Shown here: positions 25,351 through 36,593 of the stretch, piece by piece
How positions within the stretch are numbered: position 1 is the first letter of the stretch
Layout of the letters: every line of letters begins with the position of its first letter
From: Pithys albifrons albifrons
Lineage: Eukaryota; Chordata; Aves; Passeriformes; Thamnophilidae
Assembly (NCBI RefSeq): GCF_047495875.1
Contig: NC_092497.1
Span: 81,105,749-81,169,748 of the forward strand
Length of the DNA: 64,000 nt
Direction: 5' to 3'
Notes under the pieces: generated by a model
Told to the model about the DNA's origin: nothing
The model's input: the letters and a program-made list of their open reading frames with translations, nothing else
The model's database searches: none
Position numbers and translations under genes: made by a program

Positions 25351-27389
25351 TCAGTTTTTTCAACTAACATGGAGTCTTCTTAAAGTTTTACTTGCAGTGG
25401 TTTTTGGGTTTTTCTCTCTCTCATGAATCAGGCACTTCAGCAACACCAAGAGAGATGAAACAGAGATAATGAAGGATTCAGGGTAAAAATCATCTCATTG
25501 CAAAATCTAGCTTATGCAGAGTCCTAAACACCACTTAAGATGCTATCAGCTTTTAAGAGATGCATTGGGCACAGTGGATGGATGTTTCACTTTCTCATTT
25601 TAGTAATACAATGTACTTAGTACCACTGCTTTCAACATTGTATCACAGTAAGATGAGACTCACGCCATAAACTGATTCTGCCTGACCATTAGGAGGTACC
25701 GGAATCTAGACTCCAATTTTGTGTTGGATTTAGGCAGAATTAGTGATGAAGGGCAGGGAGAGGGGGTGGAGGGGGTGGGAGTGGGGGAAGCACTGCTACT
25801 CTACTAAAGAGCTTGCATCAGTGTCAGATTTCTTGTAATTATTGTTCTGACTGAAAAAAGTGAGGTCTGAAATCACCTAAAACAAAAAGAAGTTAAAAAT
25901 ACTGAGTGCAGTAATTCTCTGCTCAGTGCAGTATTTGAAGTTTGTAAACTTTAAAACAAAAGTCACAAGAAAGAAGAAACCCAAAAAGCTTTTTATAACT
26001 TTCCCTGGATCTGTTTGATATAAATTATCAAGGAGTGTAACTCTGGACATCAATCAGTATTTTTGTGCCTAGAAAAATGAGTTAACAGTTGTTTCAAACC
26101 TTAGATAAAATCTTGTCTTTAAGTACCTGAAGACATTAAGCAGATCTGAAGGTGGTTTCTGCACACTGCTGAAAGTTTCCCTGTTTTCCAAATCTAGCAC
26201 TTACCTTAACAAGGTATTAGACTAAAAGTAGTATCTCTTACTGACTTACTTGAGTGAAATGACAGGAAAAAAAAGGAATCTATATTATCTTAAAAAGACT
26301 TTATTGAAACTTAAAATAGGCAAGAAAATGGAACTCCTCAGCACCAGAAGCAAATGAAGTGCAAAACACAACTGTTAGGTTACATATCTGCAAAACTGCT
26401 GCCCCATACTGCACAGAAACAGTCTTCCTGAACTTCCAGATAGCCTGTAGTCTGGAGTGCATGTTGCATTAATATTGAAGGTTTCTTGGCATATTTCTGG
26501 AAGACAATTTAGTTGTTAAAAGGTTAGAAAGATTGTTAGTTGAAGGACTGATGCTATTTGCACACCTTTTAGTATAAAATTCTGCAGTATTCAAATCTGC
26601 AGTTTTTGGATGTCTCACCAAAAAAAAAAAAGAAAAAAAAAAGGGAAGTCTGTGCCACAATGCAGTCTTGGGTGTTACCTTCAGCAGGGGAGTAGTTTTA
26701 AAGCAACTTCCCCCCAGGAAGTGAGTGAAAAATGAATCATCATAAAGCAATAGTGGTTCTGTTCAACTCTTTCTGCCAGCTGTGAACTGCCAGGAGTTTC
26801 ACGAAGGCGGCATGTGCTTGCCCTATGGCAGCAAACTAAAAGAGCTGCAGATGCCTGTGAAAGGTGTAGAGGAAGATGTGACACCCTCACATTTCACAGA
26901 ATCAGGAGACAGAAGCTGTTGAAGTCGTTTCCTGTTTCAGGGCTGGGGATCTAACACTCCATGGAGCTTAAGCAAACAAATCAAGAAAGGTTTTGAACGT
27001 CCTTATATAATTGCTGGGACACAAGAATCATGTAAATAGTCTGCTGTAAGTCTCAGAGATGTTAATCCTCTAGGAAGTCATGGTCACCTGTTCCCATGCT
27101 GGGTGAAAACCTCAGCCAAGTGCGTGAGAGAAAAGGGTAGCACAGTGGAGCAATGCTGGCAAAGGCAGGATTTATGAAAATCTTTCCCACTTGCACTATT
27201 GCACAGGAGACGGTGGCACAACTGTGATGTGCAAAATGCAGTGAATTACCAGTCTGCATACTTTGATCTCACGAAATTGCTGTTGTTCCACAGCAAGTGC
27301 ACTCTGGCTAGTAAATTGCGATGTGATTTTTCTTTGTTTATGCATGTGTCAGTTTTCCCATTATTTTACTCTTCCTGAGAGCCAAACCC
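25351..27389. other. Unique DNA upstream of the CpG island, no gene seen
   Basis: No exon or recognised repeat. It includes a G-rich patch (25751-25788) and an A-rich tract near 26620-26643. Distal regulatory sequence for the downstream gene is possible but nothing specific is visible. Confidence 0.5.
25751..25788 (+). other. Possible G-quadruplex motif (plus strand)
   Basis: The G-runs GGG, GGG, GGGGG, GGGGG, GGG and GGGGG are separated by short loops, more than enough for the G3+N1-7 rule. It lies 1.6 kb upstream of the CpG island. Confidence 0.55.
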
Positions 27390-27714
27390 GCCGGCTTGGC
27401 TCCGCACACACAGCTATTTCACCGCACGGCAGCACCGCACGGACGGGCGCCAGGAGGCATTTCCCTCACTTTCAGAGAAACCCTATGTTACGTTCCGGGT
27501 GTCTTCCTATGCCAACAGATTTGCTAGAATGTTGTTTATGTGGCAACAAAGTAATAAACCGGCTTCACCCTGACAAGTTAAGGGGTTTACCGACACTCCG
27601 GACTATTCTGCTTTCAGCAGCAGGCGCAGTGTGTCCCTGTGAGGGACCGGTACCCACCGCCTCCCGCTGACACCTCCCAAGCTGACGACTGGATGGGGCG
27701 GTCCCTGTTCCCCA

Positions 27715-27720
27715 CACGTG
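27715..27720. promoter_or_regulatory. CACGTG E-box
   Basis: A palindromic E-box of the USF/MYC-MAX type at the left part of the CpG island, 14 bases right of a GGGGCGG box. It lies about 0.93 kb upstream of the proposed start codon. Confidence 0.45.
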
Positions 27721-28110
27721 CCCGTGGGGGCCGGCTCGCCCGATCGATCGCGACCTTTGCCCCTTGCCCGTCGCCCCCTCCCCAGAGCGCCGAGCCGCCC
27801 CGGTGTGCTGAGCCGCCCCGCGAAGGTGAAGGGCCCGCGGCGGCGGAACGCGAGACCGGGCGAGGATGACTCCGGGCTGTGCGCGCAGGGTCCGCTCGGG
27901 TCGGCCTGCGGGGGTCCCGCTGCAGCTGTCCCGCGGGGGCACGGTCGCAGTGCGGGGGCATCACGCCCGAGGCACTGCTGCGAGCGGAGAGAGGCCTCGG
28001 GGAGGTGCCGGGCTGCCCGTCCGCAGGGCCGCTGGGGCTGGAGGCACGGAGGGAAGGAGGCAGGGATTGAGGAAGCAGGCGGGGAGCCTTCCTCCTCCTC
28101 CTCGGCAGCA

Positions 28111-28190
28111 GCGGCCGCTTCTCCCCAGAACAGCCGACGCGGCTTTGGCAGCGGCTGCTTCTCCCCAGAACAGCCGACGCGGCTTTGGCA
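28111..28190. repeat. 40-bp tandem duplication in the CpG island
   Basis: Two head-to-tail units of 40 bases (28111-28150 and 28151-28190) differ at only one position (C at 28116, T at 28156), and a third unit starts with GCGGC. The near identity suggests a recent duplication. It lies about 460 bases upstream of the start codon, probably in the promoter or 5' UTR. Confidence 0.95.
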
Positions 28191-28649
28191 GCGGCCCCCT
28201 CTGCGCGGCCCCGGCTGGAGGCTCCCCACGCCGCCTATGCCGCGCCCACGCGTCCCCACTGGCTCTGATTGCTCCGGCGCCCCCTCGGTGGGGCTGTTCC
28301 CGGGGTGGCGATGCCAGTAGCCGCCCGCTTAGCATCCCCCGGGGCGCGGCCCGACGCCGGGTTCCTCGGCCCTGCCCGCGGCGCCGCTCGGCGCGGCGAG
28401 CACGGCGGCGAGCGGCAGCTCCGGCAGGCCGGCGAGGCGGGCCGGCGCGGCAGATGGGTGGCTTCTTCCGCCGCCCCCTTCCTGCCTGCCTTCTCCTCCT
28501 CCCCTCCGCCGCCCCCCGCCTCCTCCACTGCCTCCTCCCCCGCTGCCGGGGCCGCCGTCGCCGCCTCTACCTCCCCCTCGGCTGCCTGCCTTCTCCCGGC
28601 ACTCCCGCAGACCCGCGCTCGCTCCCGCTCCGGCTTCCCGGGACTCGCC

Positions 28650-28812
28650 ATGAGCGGCGGTTCCGGTCGCTTGCCGCCGCCCGCCGCCCTCTGCCCGCCG
28701 CCGCTGCTCGGGCCGAGCCTAGCGGAGGCGGGAGCGCGGGGCCAGGGCCGGGGCAGCCCCGCCGGGCACGGCGCGCCCCGGGGCACCGCGGGCGGCAGAG
28801 CTCCGCCATCAG
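28650..28812 (+). CDS. First coding exon of an unidentified gene (partial)
   Basis: The ATG at 28650 sits in a good context (GCC before ATG, G at -3). The frame stays open for 54 codons plus one base to a strong splice donor, CAG|GTGAGAG, at 28813, so the intron has phase 1. The peptide begins MSGGSGRLPPPAALCPPPLL and is rich in Pro, Gly and Ala, as is common for disordered N-termini encoded in CpG islands. The same frame is open further upstream to an ATG at 28311 (G at -3 but C at +4), which would give about 167 residues of even lower complexity, so 28650 is preferred. No domain is visible and I do not recognise the gene. No following exon could be identified in the next 35 kb. A 5' UTR-only interpretation with a later start codon remains possible. 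Confidence 0.55.
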
Positions 28813-29404
28813 GTGAGAGGGAGAGGGGCGCGGGAAGCGGGGCCGGGCGTCCCACCGCCGGCTGGCAGCGCGCCGGTCCGCAGGGCCGCGGAGTTGCGCT
28901 GCGCGTCCCCGGGGTCCGTCCCCGGGGGGGAGGCACAGGCGGGACGGGACGGAAAGGAAAGTCGCGCCCTTCTCAGCTCGGCGGCTCCGAGGGCAGGCCG
29001 TGTGTCGCCTGGCCGGCCGCGGGGCACCCGGGACCGCCTCTGCGCCGCTGGCTCTTCCCCCGACGGCGGGCCGGGGTGGGAGCATGGACCGCCCGCAGGG
29101 CTGCCGCTCGGGCGGCCGCCTCCGGCTGTCGCGCTGCTGCCCGAGCTCCCCTGCCCTGGCCCCTGCCCGCCGGTGCAGCCGCAGGCGCTGCGCGGCGCAG
29201 GGCATCGTGCCTGCTCCTGCTCTCCCTCTCGCCGGCCCTGGGCACGTCTCCTCTGTCTCATCACACTTTTATGTGCCCTGGGCAGCGCTGGGGCCTCGAC
29301 GGCTCTGCCGCCCCCCCTTCCCTGCGCAGCGGCCGCCGGCCTGCAGCAGCCTGCCCGCTGCGCCACGCTCCTGGAGGATCTGTGTGTGTGTGAGAAAGGG
29401 CGAT

Positions 29405-29428
29405 GTGTCCGTGTCCGTGTCCGTGTCC
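29405..29428. repeat. (GTGTCC)4 hexamer repeat
   Basis: Four exact GTGTCC units lie in the right part of the CpG island, just inside the proposed intron and following a GT-rich stretch at 29381-29391. Confidence 0.95.
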
Positions 29429-29600
29429 GCGTCTGGAGCCAGGCTCCGCCCCTCGCAGCGGGCCGGCGGTGGCTGTGGGAACTCACGGTGACAGGTCACC
29501 TCAAGTTCCTGCGCCGAGCTCCAAAATGCTGTTCGCAAGTCAGGCTGCTGCCTCGCTGAGTGTCTTCGGGCCCCTCATCGGCAGCCCCATAGACGTGTTC

Positions 29601-32430
29601 TTGGATTTCCTCTTAGGAACAACTCCACAGCAGGGTCTCTGAGGGGGTGGTTTTGGACGTGTGATTCGTTCGTTCTGGAGCTTGGATGCTTCCAGGACTG
29701 TGGTCCCAGCAAATGGGTTGATGTGCTTGTTTACAGTCAAGCACGAGAGCTGCTTCCAAGGCTGCGCTGGAGTTTCCCACATGCTTATATTTAAACGCAT
29801 GTTTGTGTGGTTTTGGGACCAGGGCCTTGGATGTTTTCCTAAGCTGTTCTTTGTGAACGGCAGCCAGAATGAAGCTGTTTATGTATATATGAAGTTAGTA
29901 ATTAGGAAGTGGTATGGTAGAAGGTCAGAAGACAAGACATTTTTTTGGGCCTGGAGGGTAAAGAAACTAGCTGTCTAATTAGTCTTTTCTTAGCATGTAT
30001 TTTTAGTGGTGCTTATGTCTTGGGCACTTACTTGGGTGATTTACAGGTCTGTGGTATGGGTGTTCACACTGATAGAAATTTTGCTCTGAAATGAAGTAGG
30101 TTTTACAAACTCCACTTGCAATTCATGATTGACAACGTATTAAAGGATTACAATGCAGAAACTTGAGGGAGAACTTGAATTTTTAGCTTTGAATTGTATT
30201 ATATAGCTCAGAAATTGCTTTTCCCATTTCCTGGGTCCACACAGCATGTGGGGTGGATTAGTCTCTCCTGAGCCTTCCTAGTAACATTTATAGGAGAAAA
30301 ATACTCTTCCAGTATAGGTTATCTAGAAATAAATGTTTTACTTGATTAAGCTTGATTTCAGCTTTTTGTTTTAAAATTGCACTGGATGTTCCTGGTGTAG
30401 ATGATACCCTTATCTTAAAGCCTGATCTCAAAACCACTCCTAATCTTTTTAAGCTCTTAATCCAATAGGCAACTGACCTAGTATGCCACTGCTGCAAAAT
30501 AAAAGCTTCCGTATTTTCCATGATTTGGAAAATGATGGTGGAGAAAAGAGCTGTAACCCTTATGATATAATGAATCCATCACAGGCCTAGGGGGTGGAGA
30601 CCCTTTCTGTTAGATTAGGGAATGCTGAGCTTTTTATTCTTGAGAAAGTGAAGGGGCTGTTTGGGTTTGTCCTGAAGTTTTGGTATTCACAACCCCAGAT
30701 CCTGTGTTTAAAAATCCTGTGCTTAATGGTCATTGGAATAGCTGAAACCAGTTTGCTCAAAAGGACTTTTGCAATGCCCAAGTTATGTGGTTAAGTTTTA
30801 CAGTGTACTGAAGTCACAGTAGCAGGTGGATGCTTGTTATTAGTCATTGTCTCAAAAATGCATAACATGCTTTCAGGTGGTATAATTCACATTCTGATTT
30901 TGAAGTAATGTCATAATTTACAGACAGATCCAGAAGATTTCTAGTCTGGGGATGAGAAATGTTTGGTTGCTTTTTTTCTTTTTTTTCCCCTCGAAAGGGA
31001 AAGACTGTTATTTTTTGTGAAGGTCTGCCTTTTTCATTCAAGTATTTGTCATCACTGGGAAAAATTATGCACTAAACTCAAGCATCAGGAGTGAACTTTG
31101 ATTGTTTTGCTGAGCGTCCTCTTAGTCGTGGTTTTGATGCAGCAGCCACTATTAGTGTTCCTCATACTTTTGAGAAAACTTTTGATAAAAAACTGTATTG
31201 TGGTCTGGTCTTCAGACTTTAGGGAGAAGTGAAATGACTGTTGTTTACATGCAGGGTTGAGAGAATGGTTACTATGTTTTCTCCCCCAGCAGAAAAACCT
31301 TCAGTGATGGGTGGGTCTTTTTTTGCTATTTTTCCTTCTTGTTTTCTCCCAGTGCGTGTCAACAGAATAGAAAGTCTGTATTCATGACTGTTAAATCAGT
31401 GAAACCATACTTGGAACAGAAATGTTGCAATGAAGAGCTGATTCTTTGTTTCATTCAGAAAATTGATTCTGATCTTGAGAGGCACTTCACCTTCTGTAAA
31501 GTATTTTGCCTCCACTGGGATACCTGCATCTCCTTAGTGGAAAAGAGAAGCTTACCTGGAGGAAAGCTTGTCAGCTAGGAAAATTGTGTCTGTAGTGAAA
31601 ATTCTTATATATTTTAATTTTTTTTAAGGTCTATATTAACCTTCTCAAGCTTTGCGACATCTAGGAATGAAGGATGGCTTTTGAAATTTGTGCTGTACAG
31701 TGTGATATCCATAACTGGTGAAAGCAGTTGTTCTTGTAAACATCCTTGTTATGCCTGTGAGCTCTTTGGATGTTGTCTGATGAACTTTGCTAAATTTAAT
31801 TAATATTGCTTGCCCTCCTTGTGTTGCTAAGTCTTCAGTTAGTTTAGTTGTTGCTTAAGGTGCAAATGAGGTGAAGTCCTACCAGAAAACATTAAGAGGA
31901 GTAATGGAAGGTGCTTATTTTGGCAGATAGCTAGGCATTTGCTAAGTTTTTCAGTTTGGAGAAGCCAAAATTTCTGCTGAAAGGATCAGTGCCAGTTTTG
32001 AAACATGCATGATTGTGGAATGTGAGGAGTTGGACTTCCTTGTAAAGACAGTACTGATGTGTAAGTTAAATGCAGTAGAAAGCTGAATTCATAGTGATTC
32101 TGTCCAATGCTGTGTGTCCTAAGCAGTTGTAGTAGAATTGTATATTCATATTGACACATACTGACTTTTCTGCTCTCAGCAGTTCTGGATAGGTGTAACA
32201 CCTATGTGTGGTATTTGTGATTCTGTTCTCAAACTGGAAAGCAGTCACTGTGGCCTTACAGTGAGAGTCATATTTAATTCTGGCATGCCTGGAGATAGAT
32301 GCTAATTTTTTATTTGTGACATGGTGATGCCTTCACAGCTTTATGATCGTATAAAATGTGTTCAGATGGAAAGATAATTTCTTTGTAAGAACAAGTGAAG
32401 CACATTCAGGATGTGGATGCTTTTCAACAG
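29601..32430 (+). other. Presumed intron 1, left part
   Basis: AT-rich sequence right of the CpG island with no recognised exon or repeat. If the gene at 28650 is real, this is intronic. Confidence 0.45.
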
Positions 32431-32960
32431 TGTCAAAGGTTTGGCCCAGCTGTTGCTAACCCTGGACTGGCCCTCCTTCCCCCTCCCAGAACCTTCCCAG
32501 CAAAGGAAAGGGAAAAAAAACAGAAAAGACACGCACTGTAAAGAAACTGAACTGAATAAAAAGAATAAATTATATTTACTAACATTTACAAACCACACTA
32601 TATACACAATACACAGGATCCCACCCCCCAGGGGAGAGGGGAAGGGAGAAAAGGGGATTGATTAGCCGGAAAATAGGGAAGACACCAACCCAACCCAAAG
32701 AAACTGAATGAATCAAAACAAACACAATTAAAAACCTCAAGGAAGGGGAACAAGAATGAAACAATCTCACCCAGGACAGGAGAAACACCAGGGACCGGAG
32801 GGACCAGACTCCAACCACCTCCCTCCAGCTCCTCAGCCCAGGACAGGGAAAAAACCACACAAAACCACTCCCCCCCTGCTACGTGGAAGACACGTGTGGA
32901 ACATTTGTAACTTCCTTAGATGCAATGGTTACTGAGGAAGCCATGGGGCAAACCATTACA
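32431..32960 (-). mobile_element. Solo LTR, family 3, minus copy (530 bp)
   Basis: Read on the minus strand, the element starts TGTAATGGTTTGCCCC at 32960 and ends at 32431 (plus strand TGTCAAAGGTTTGG). The five bases AACAG occur immediately left (32426-32430) and right (32961-32965), a perfect 5-bp target-site duplication. The sister copy at 37803-38330 lies in the opposite orientation with its own duplication. No internal retroviral genes remain. The 86-93-codon minus-strand frames inside it recur in the sister copy only because the LTRs are similar. Confidence 0.92.
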
Positions 32961-35216
32961 AACAGTTACAATTGATTTTGATAGATTAAAGAGAAAAGTA
33001 AACAAGCAAGCAAAAAACCCATCAAAACCAGAAAGTCGCTTTGCAGAACCTCTGCTTTACTTCGGTCCCAGTGCAATGTAAAGAAATGGCTTGATAGTCC
33101 TTTTTGGTTAGAATTATCACAATACTGTAAACCTGTTACTCCAGTGTTTGATGGGTAGAATTAATTTGTCTTGGACACTAGATTATAATTGCCATTAGCA
33201 TCTCAATTAGTTATTATAATGGTGGTATGTCAGTTTTGCTAATTTTGAGTTATAAAGGATGGTAGAAGGCTTTGGTTTTTACATGAGTAGAGGTACTTAC
33301 AATAGATTCTAGTAACTATGGAATTAATGTTAACAGATGTACAATAAATGTTTATTTCAGGGAGTTGGTTATAAGAGATAGGAGTTACATATTTATAGTA
33401 TTAATTTGTGACATAAATGCAAATGTACTTCCTTAACAATTATTTTCAGATAATGTGCATTCATTTTTAGCCATTCCCTGTGACTACTTTATCACTTTTG
33501 TTTATTACTTCACTTTGACTTAGTTTGGTAAATTAGTATGTAGTGCTTATATAAACTGGAAATTATAATTTTATACCCTGAAATTGTTCTTTGGAGGTAT
33601 GCCTTTTAGGTGCCAGCACCAGCCAGCTCAAGTGAATGTCAGCAAGTGTTGATAGTCTCCCCCGGCTGCCCTGAACATAAGTATTTAAAGACAGCTTAAC
33701 CTTGAGATAAAAAAAAACTAATTATATAAAATTAATATGCAGATCTTTTAATTGTAGTTTGGGTAGTATGAACAACTTTATCCTTGTTTAATCTGGCATA
33801 TTCTAGATGTAAATATGCAGAAGCACAGGAATGAAAAATTCCAAATTGGCTCTAAAGTACAAATTTCAGTTTAGTAATAGGAAAAAGAATGGAGAGAAGC
33901 CTTTAATTTCTAAATGCATGCTCTGCTTTGCAACATCTATTAATGAAATAATCTAAAATATCCCTTTGGTCTAAGCGTTCAAGATACTGATTATTGTCAA
34001 TATCTGTATATTTGAACTGGATGACCTGCTGAAACTGATCCTTCAACTGTCAGAAGGACTGAATTTTGGGGGATTCACAGGAAAAAACATAGACCTGCAA
34101 TATAGCTGGCAATTGATTTGCTTTGTGAACTCACATTGCCTTGGCTCAAAGTTATTAGTTGCCTACAGCAAGGCCAATGTGTGTGTTGGTTTCCATACTG
34201 GTCTCGCTCTGCAGACATTAGTGAAGGTGGCACAGATTTGCCAGCTGAAAAGCAGTTTAGGTATGATGTCTTGTACAGTTTTTGGTTAGAGTTGTCTGAT
34301 TTTGCAAATGATTGCCTCCTCTCATTTAAGGTAACTAATAATGAAAAATTGATGATTCAATGTGCAGTACAGTCTCAGTTCAAAAAAAAGGAATGCCATG
34401 AGAAATTACAGGTGTATATATATGTATGTGTGTGTATTAGCTTTGTTCTTGTCCTATCAGTTCCCTTATAAATCTGCATGATTCTTCTGTATTTGATGAC
34501 AATGCTACGTTTGCATTTTCATATCCATCTGAAGTTGACACTGAAGGTGCCGTTTGCTATTTGAGTCTTGTTCTATGTCCTTCCAAGATGAAATTACTAT
34601 AGAAAAAAAAGTTAGGCAGCAGAGTGGATTTTGTGCTTTCACTTCTTTACTGGTGCTTTCAGATGGGTGTAAATACGGAAAAGTCAAGACTCCTCTCAGC
34701 ATAGTTTGAGAAATATGTTTGCCTTGTCACAGAAAGGTTAAAATGAGAAACTGCTTTAAAGAGTATTAATAAGCATGACTGAGAATATTGTAAATTCTTT
34801 GGAAAGCTGTGTTCTATTAAAAAATAGTGCTTATTTTCCTCTGCCTTTTTATACTTTGCTTTACTGCTTATACAGCCCTTTTTTTCATGCACAAATTATC
34901 TTGGCAAAATGAAACTCACGTGCACACAGAATCTTTTTGACCCGTGGTTGGTTTGGTTTTTTTGGTTTTGTTTTCTTTTTTTCTAAGAAAGACAGGCTTT
35001 AATCTTTTTCAACGAATAGCATTGCAACATTTTTTCTTAGTTCTTGCATCTTGGGTGTTTTAAATGGCCTCTTATGACATCCTCTTTATATTAGAAGTTC
35101 AGATGGAGATGTGTCATCTAAATGTAAGAGTTGTCGGTGTTAATGTGATGCAGTTGTAAATGGGATAACAGGAAGGGAGACCACCAAACTGAGAGGGCAG
35201 ATTATGAAGTTTGCAG
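32961..35216 (+). other. Presumed intron 1; holds one weak candidate exon
   Basis: AT-rich unique DNA. The segment 34215-34260 has a good acceptor (pyrimidine-rich, ending CTCTGCAG), a GTATGA donor and an open frame compatible with the phase-1 exon at 28650, but it is only 46 bases and unrecognised. There is a GT-rich patch near 34412-34438. Confidence 0.4.
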
Positions 35217-35559
35217 TGTCTTGGTTTTGGCTGGGATAGAGTTAATTTTCTTCCTTGCAGACATGCTGGGCTGGCATCCATCAGTGGATGGTGAGCAATG
35301 GTATTGGGCATCACTTGTTTCTCCTGGGTTTTATTTCTGGGCCACCCCCTCCCCCAGTCCTCCTTATCTCCTTTATCTCCTTTTTCATTATAATTATAAT
35401 ATAATTTCATTGTTGTTGTAGTGTTTTACCTTATTTCAATTACTAAACTGCTCTTATCTCAATCCATGAGTTTTACCTTTTCCTGGATTCTCTTCTGCAC
35501 CCCACTGGAAAAAAGGGGAAGAGTGATTGAGGTCTGCTGGTCAAGGTTAAACCACAACA
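35217..35559 (+). mobile_element. Solo LTR, family 4 (about 343 bp)
   Basis: The segment starts TGTCTTGGTTTTGGCTGG, a terminus I recognise as widespread in avian ERV LTRs, and ends GGTTAAACCACAACA. The inverted ends match those of the other families in the window. A target-site duplication is not evident. The element is shorter than families 1-3 and has no internal retroviral sequence. Confidence 0.8.
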
Positions 35560-35560
35560 C

Positions 35561-35592
35561 ACTAGGAATATTCTTTACTAGGAATATTCTTT
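35561..35592. repeat. 16-bp tandem duplication at the LTR edge
   Basis: Two exact copies of ACTAGGAATATTCTTT lie directly after the 3' end of the family 4 LTR, followed by a partial third (AGTATTCT). It may obscure the original target-site duplication. Confidence 0.95.
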
Positions 35593-36490
35593 ACAGGAGT
35601 ATTCTAATATGATGGTGTTGCTTTCTCCCTCCTTTATTTTACTGGGTATGTTTTGTTTTGTTATTTTTGTACCTTCTGTTTCATTCTGTACTTGTTCTAG
35701 ACTATTTTTTTCTTGTTTGTATATGTGAAGTACAGCAAATGAGTACTTGTTAGAATTCCCTGAATAAGGAAAAGGTCCTCCATTCTTGATGGGAAAATGC
35801 TGTTGTTCTTGTGCATTGATGACTTAAAATAAAACTTCCTTCGGGAAGTCACTTGGTATGTTATGCAGGCCAAAGAATGCATACTTCGCTTAGGGAAAGA
35901 TGCAGGAAGTGGTTTTTGAGAAAGTAAGGCTTAGGTATTTTCAGAACTCTTTTAAGCAAGCATGATATACAGTGTTTTCTGGGCTTCTCAAATACACACC
36001 CGTACTCCAAATGTTCATTCTTAAAACACTCTTCTCTAGATGTTTCTCCATAACGAGTCTGGCATCCTAAGTCTGGCAACTCTGCAGCTCTACCCTCCTG
36101 AGTTGCTGTTTCCTTTATCCCTGGTATCATGTTTAGATTGAGCCTCTGCATCCTCCCTCTCATGCAAATGCTTTGCAGCCATGATGTGTGAAAAAGTAAC
36201 ATCTGTTATCAGTCTGTTGGTGGGAAAGTGTGTCAAGATGTTTCTCTAATTTCTTTTGTAATGACCGGAGTTCTGCATCCACACAAATCATCTTTGTTGC
36301 TTCCTGCGTTGTCTGGCAGCTGGTGTGGTTTTCTTGAACATAGGCTGTCATAATAACCAGCCTTCAAAGAAACACTGTAGTATTTCAAAGCTCACATCTC
36401 TTTAGCATGTGAGTTTGCTTGCCAGCTTCCAGGACAATCCCAAATGGGAAATTATAATCTTGAAAGGAAACATACTCCATAATTTCAATT

Positions 36491-36593
36491 TAAAAAAACC
36501 AACAAAACGAAACAAAACAAAGAAACCCAAATCAAACCACAAAAAAAAAAAATAAAACAACCATCAAGCAGAAAACCCCAACAAAACAAAACC
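36491..36593. repeat. A-rich (CAAA/AAAC)n low-complexity tract
   Basis: About 100 bases almost free of G and T, made of AAAC and CAAA-like units with a run of 12 A. No LINE or SINE body is attached, so it is not obviously a retroposon tail. Confidence 0.85.

Larger units (their letters stand above)
27390..29600 (+). promoter_or_regulatory. CpG-island promoter region
   Basis: Base composition changes abruptly from AT-rich to very GC-rich with abundant CpG, densest from about 27.7 to 29.48 kb. It is the only such island in the window. It contains a consensus CACGTG E-box (27715-27720), GC boxes such as GGGGCGG (27695-27701) and CCGCCCC (29446-29452), and long polypyrimidine runs (about 28478-28570). 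No TATA box is placed to define a single start, so dispersed initiation is likely. The coding exon and splice donor at 28650-28812 show that transcription goes rightward. A divergent minus-strand transcript is possible but I see no coding evidence for one. Confidence 0.9.

Noticed and set aside
29205..29400. Signal-peptide-like hydrophobic stretch in one plus frame of the CpG island's right part
   Set aside because: It has no nearby ATG in that frame, lies in the presumed intron, and leucine/alanine-rich translation is expected from CTG- and GCC-rich DNA.
27603..29559. Many long open frames on both strands in the GC-rich region (up to 374 codons)
   Set aside because: Stop codons are rare in such GC-rich DNA, all six frames are open over long parts, and the frames run across the strong splice donor at 28813. 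Only the ATG-to-donor segment at 28650-28812 has independent support.
34118..34471. 117-codon plus-strand frame considered as a gene
   Set aside because: No domain, composition typical of AT-rich intron, and it ends in a GT-rich simple-repeat translation. Only the inner splice-bounded 34215-34260 is kept as a weak candidate.
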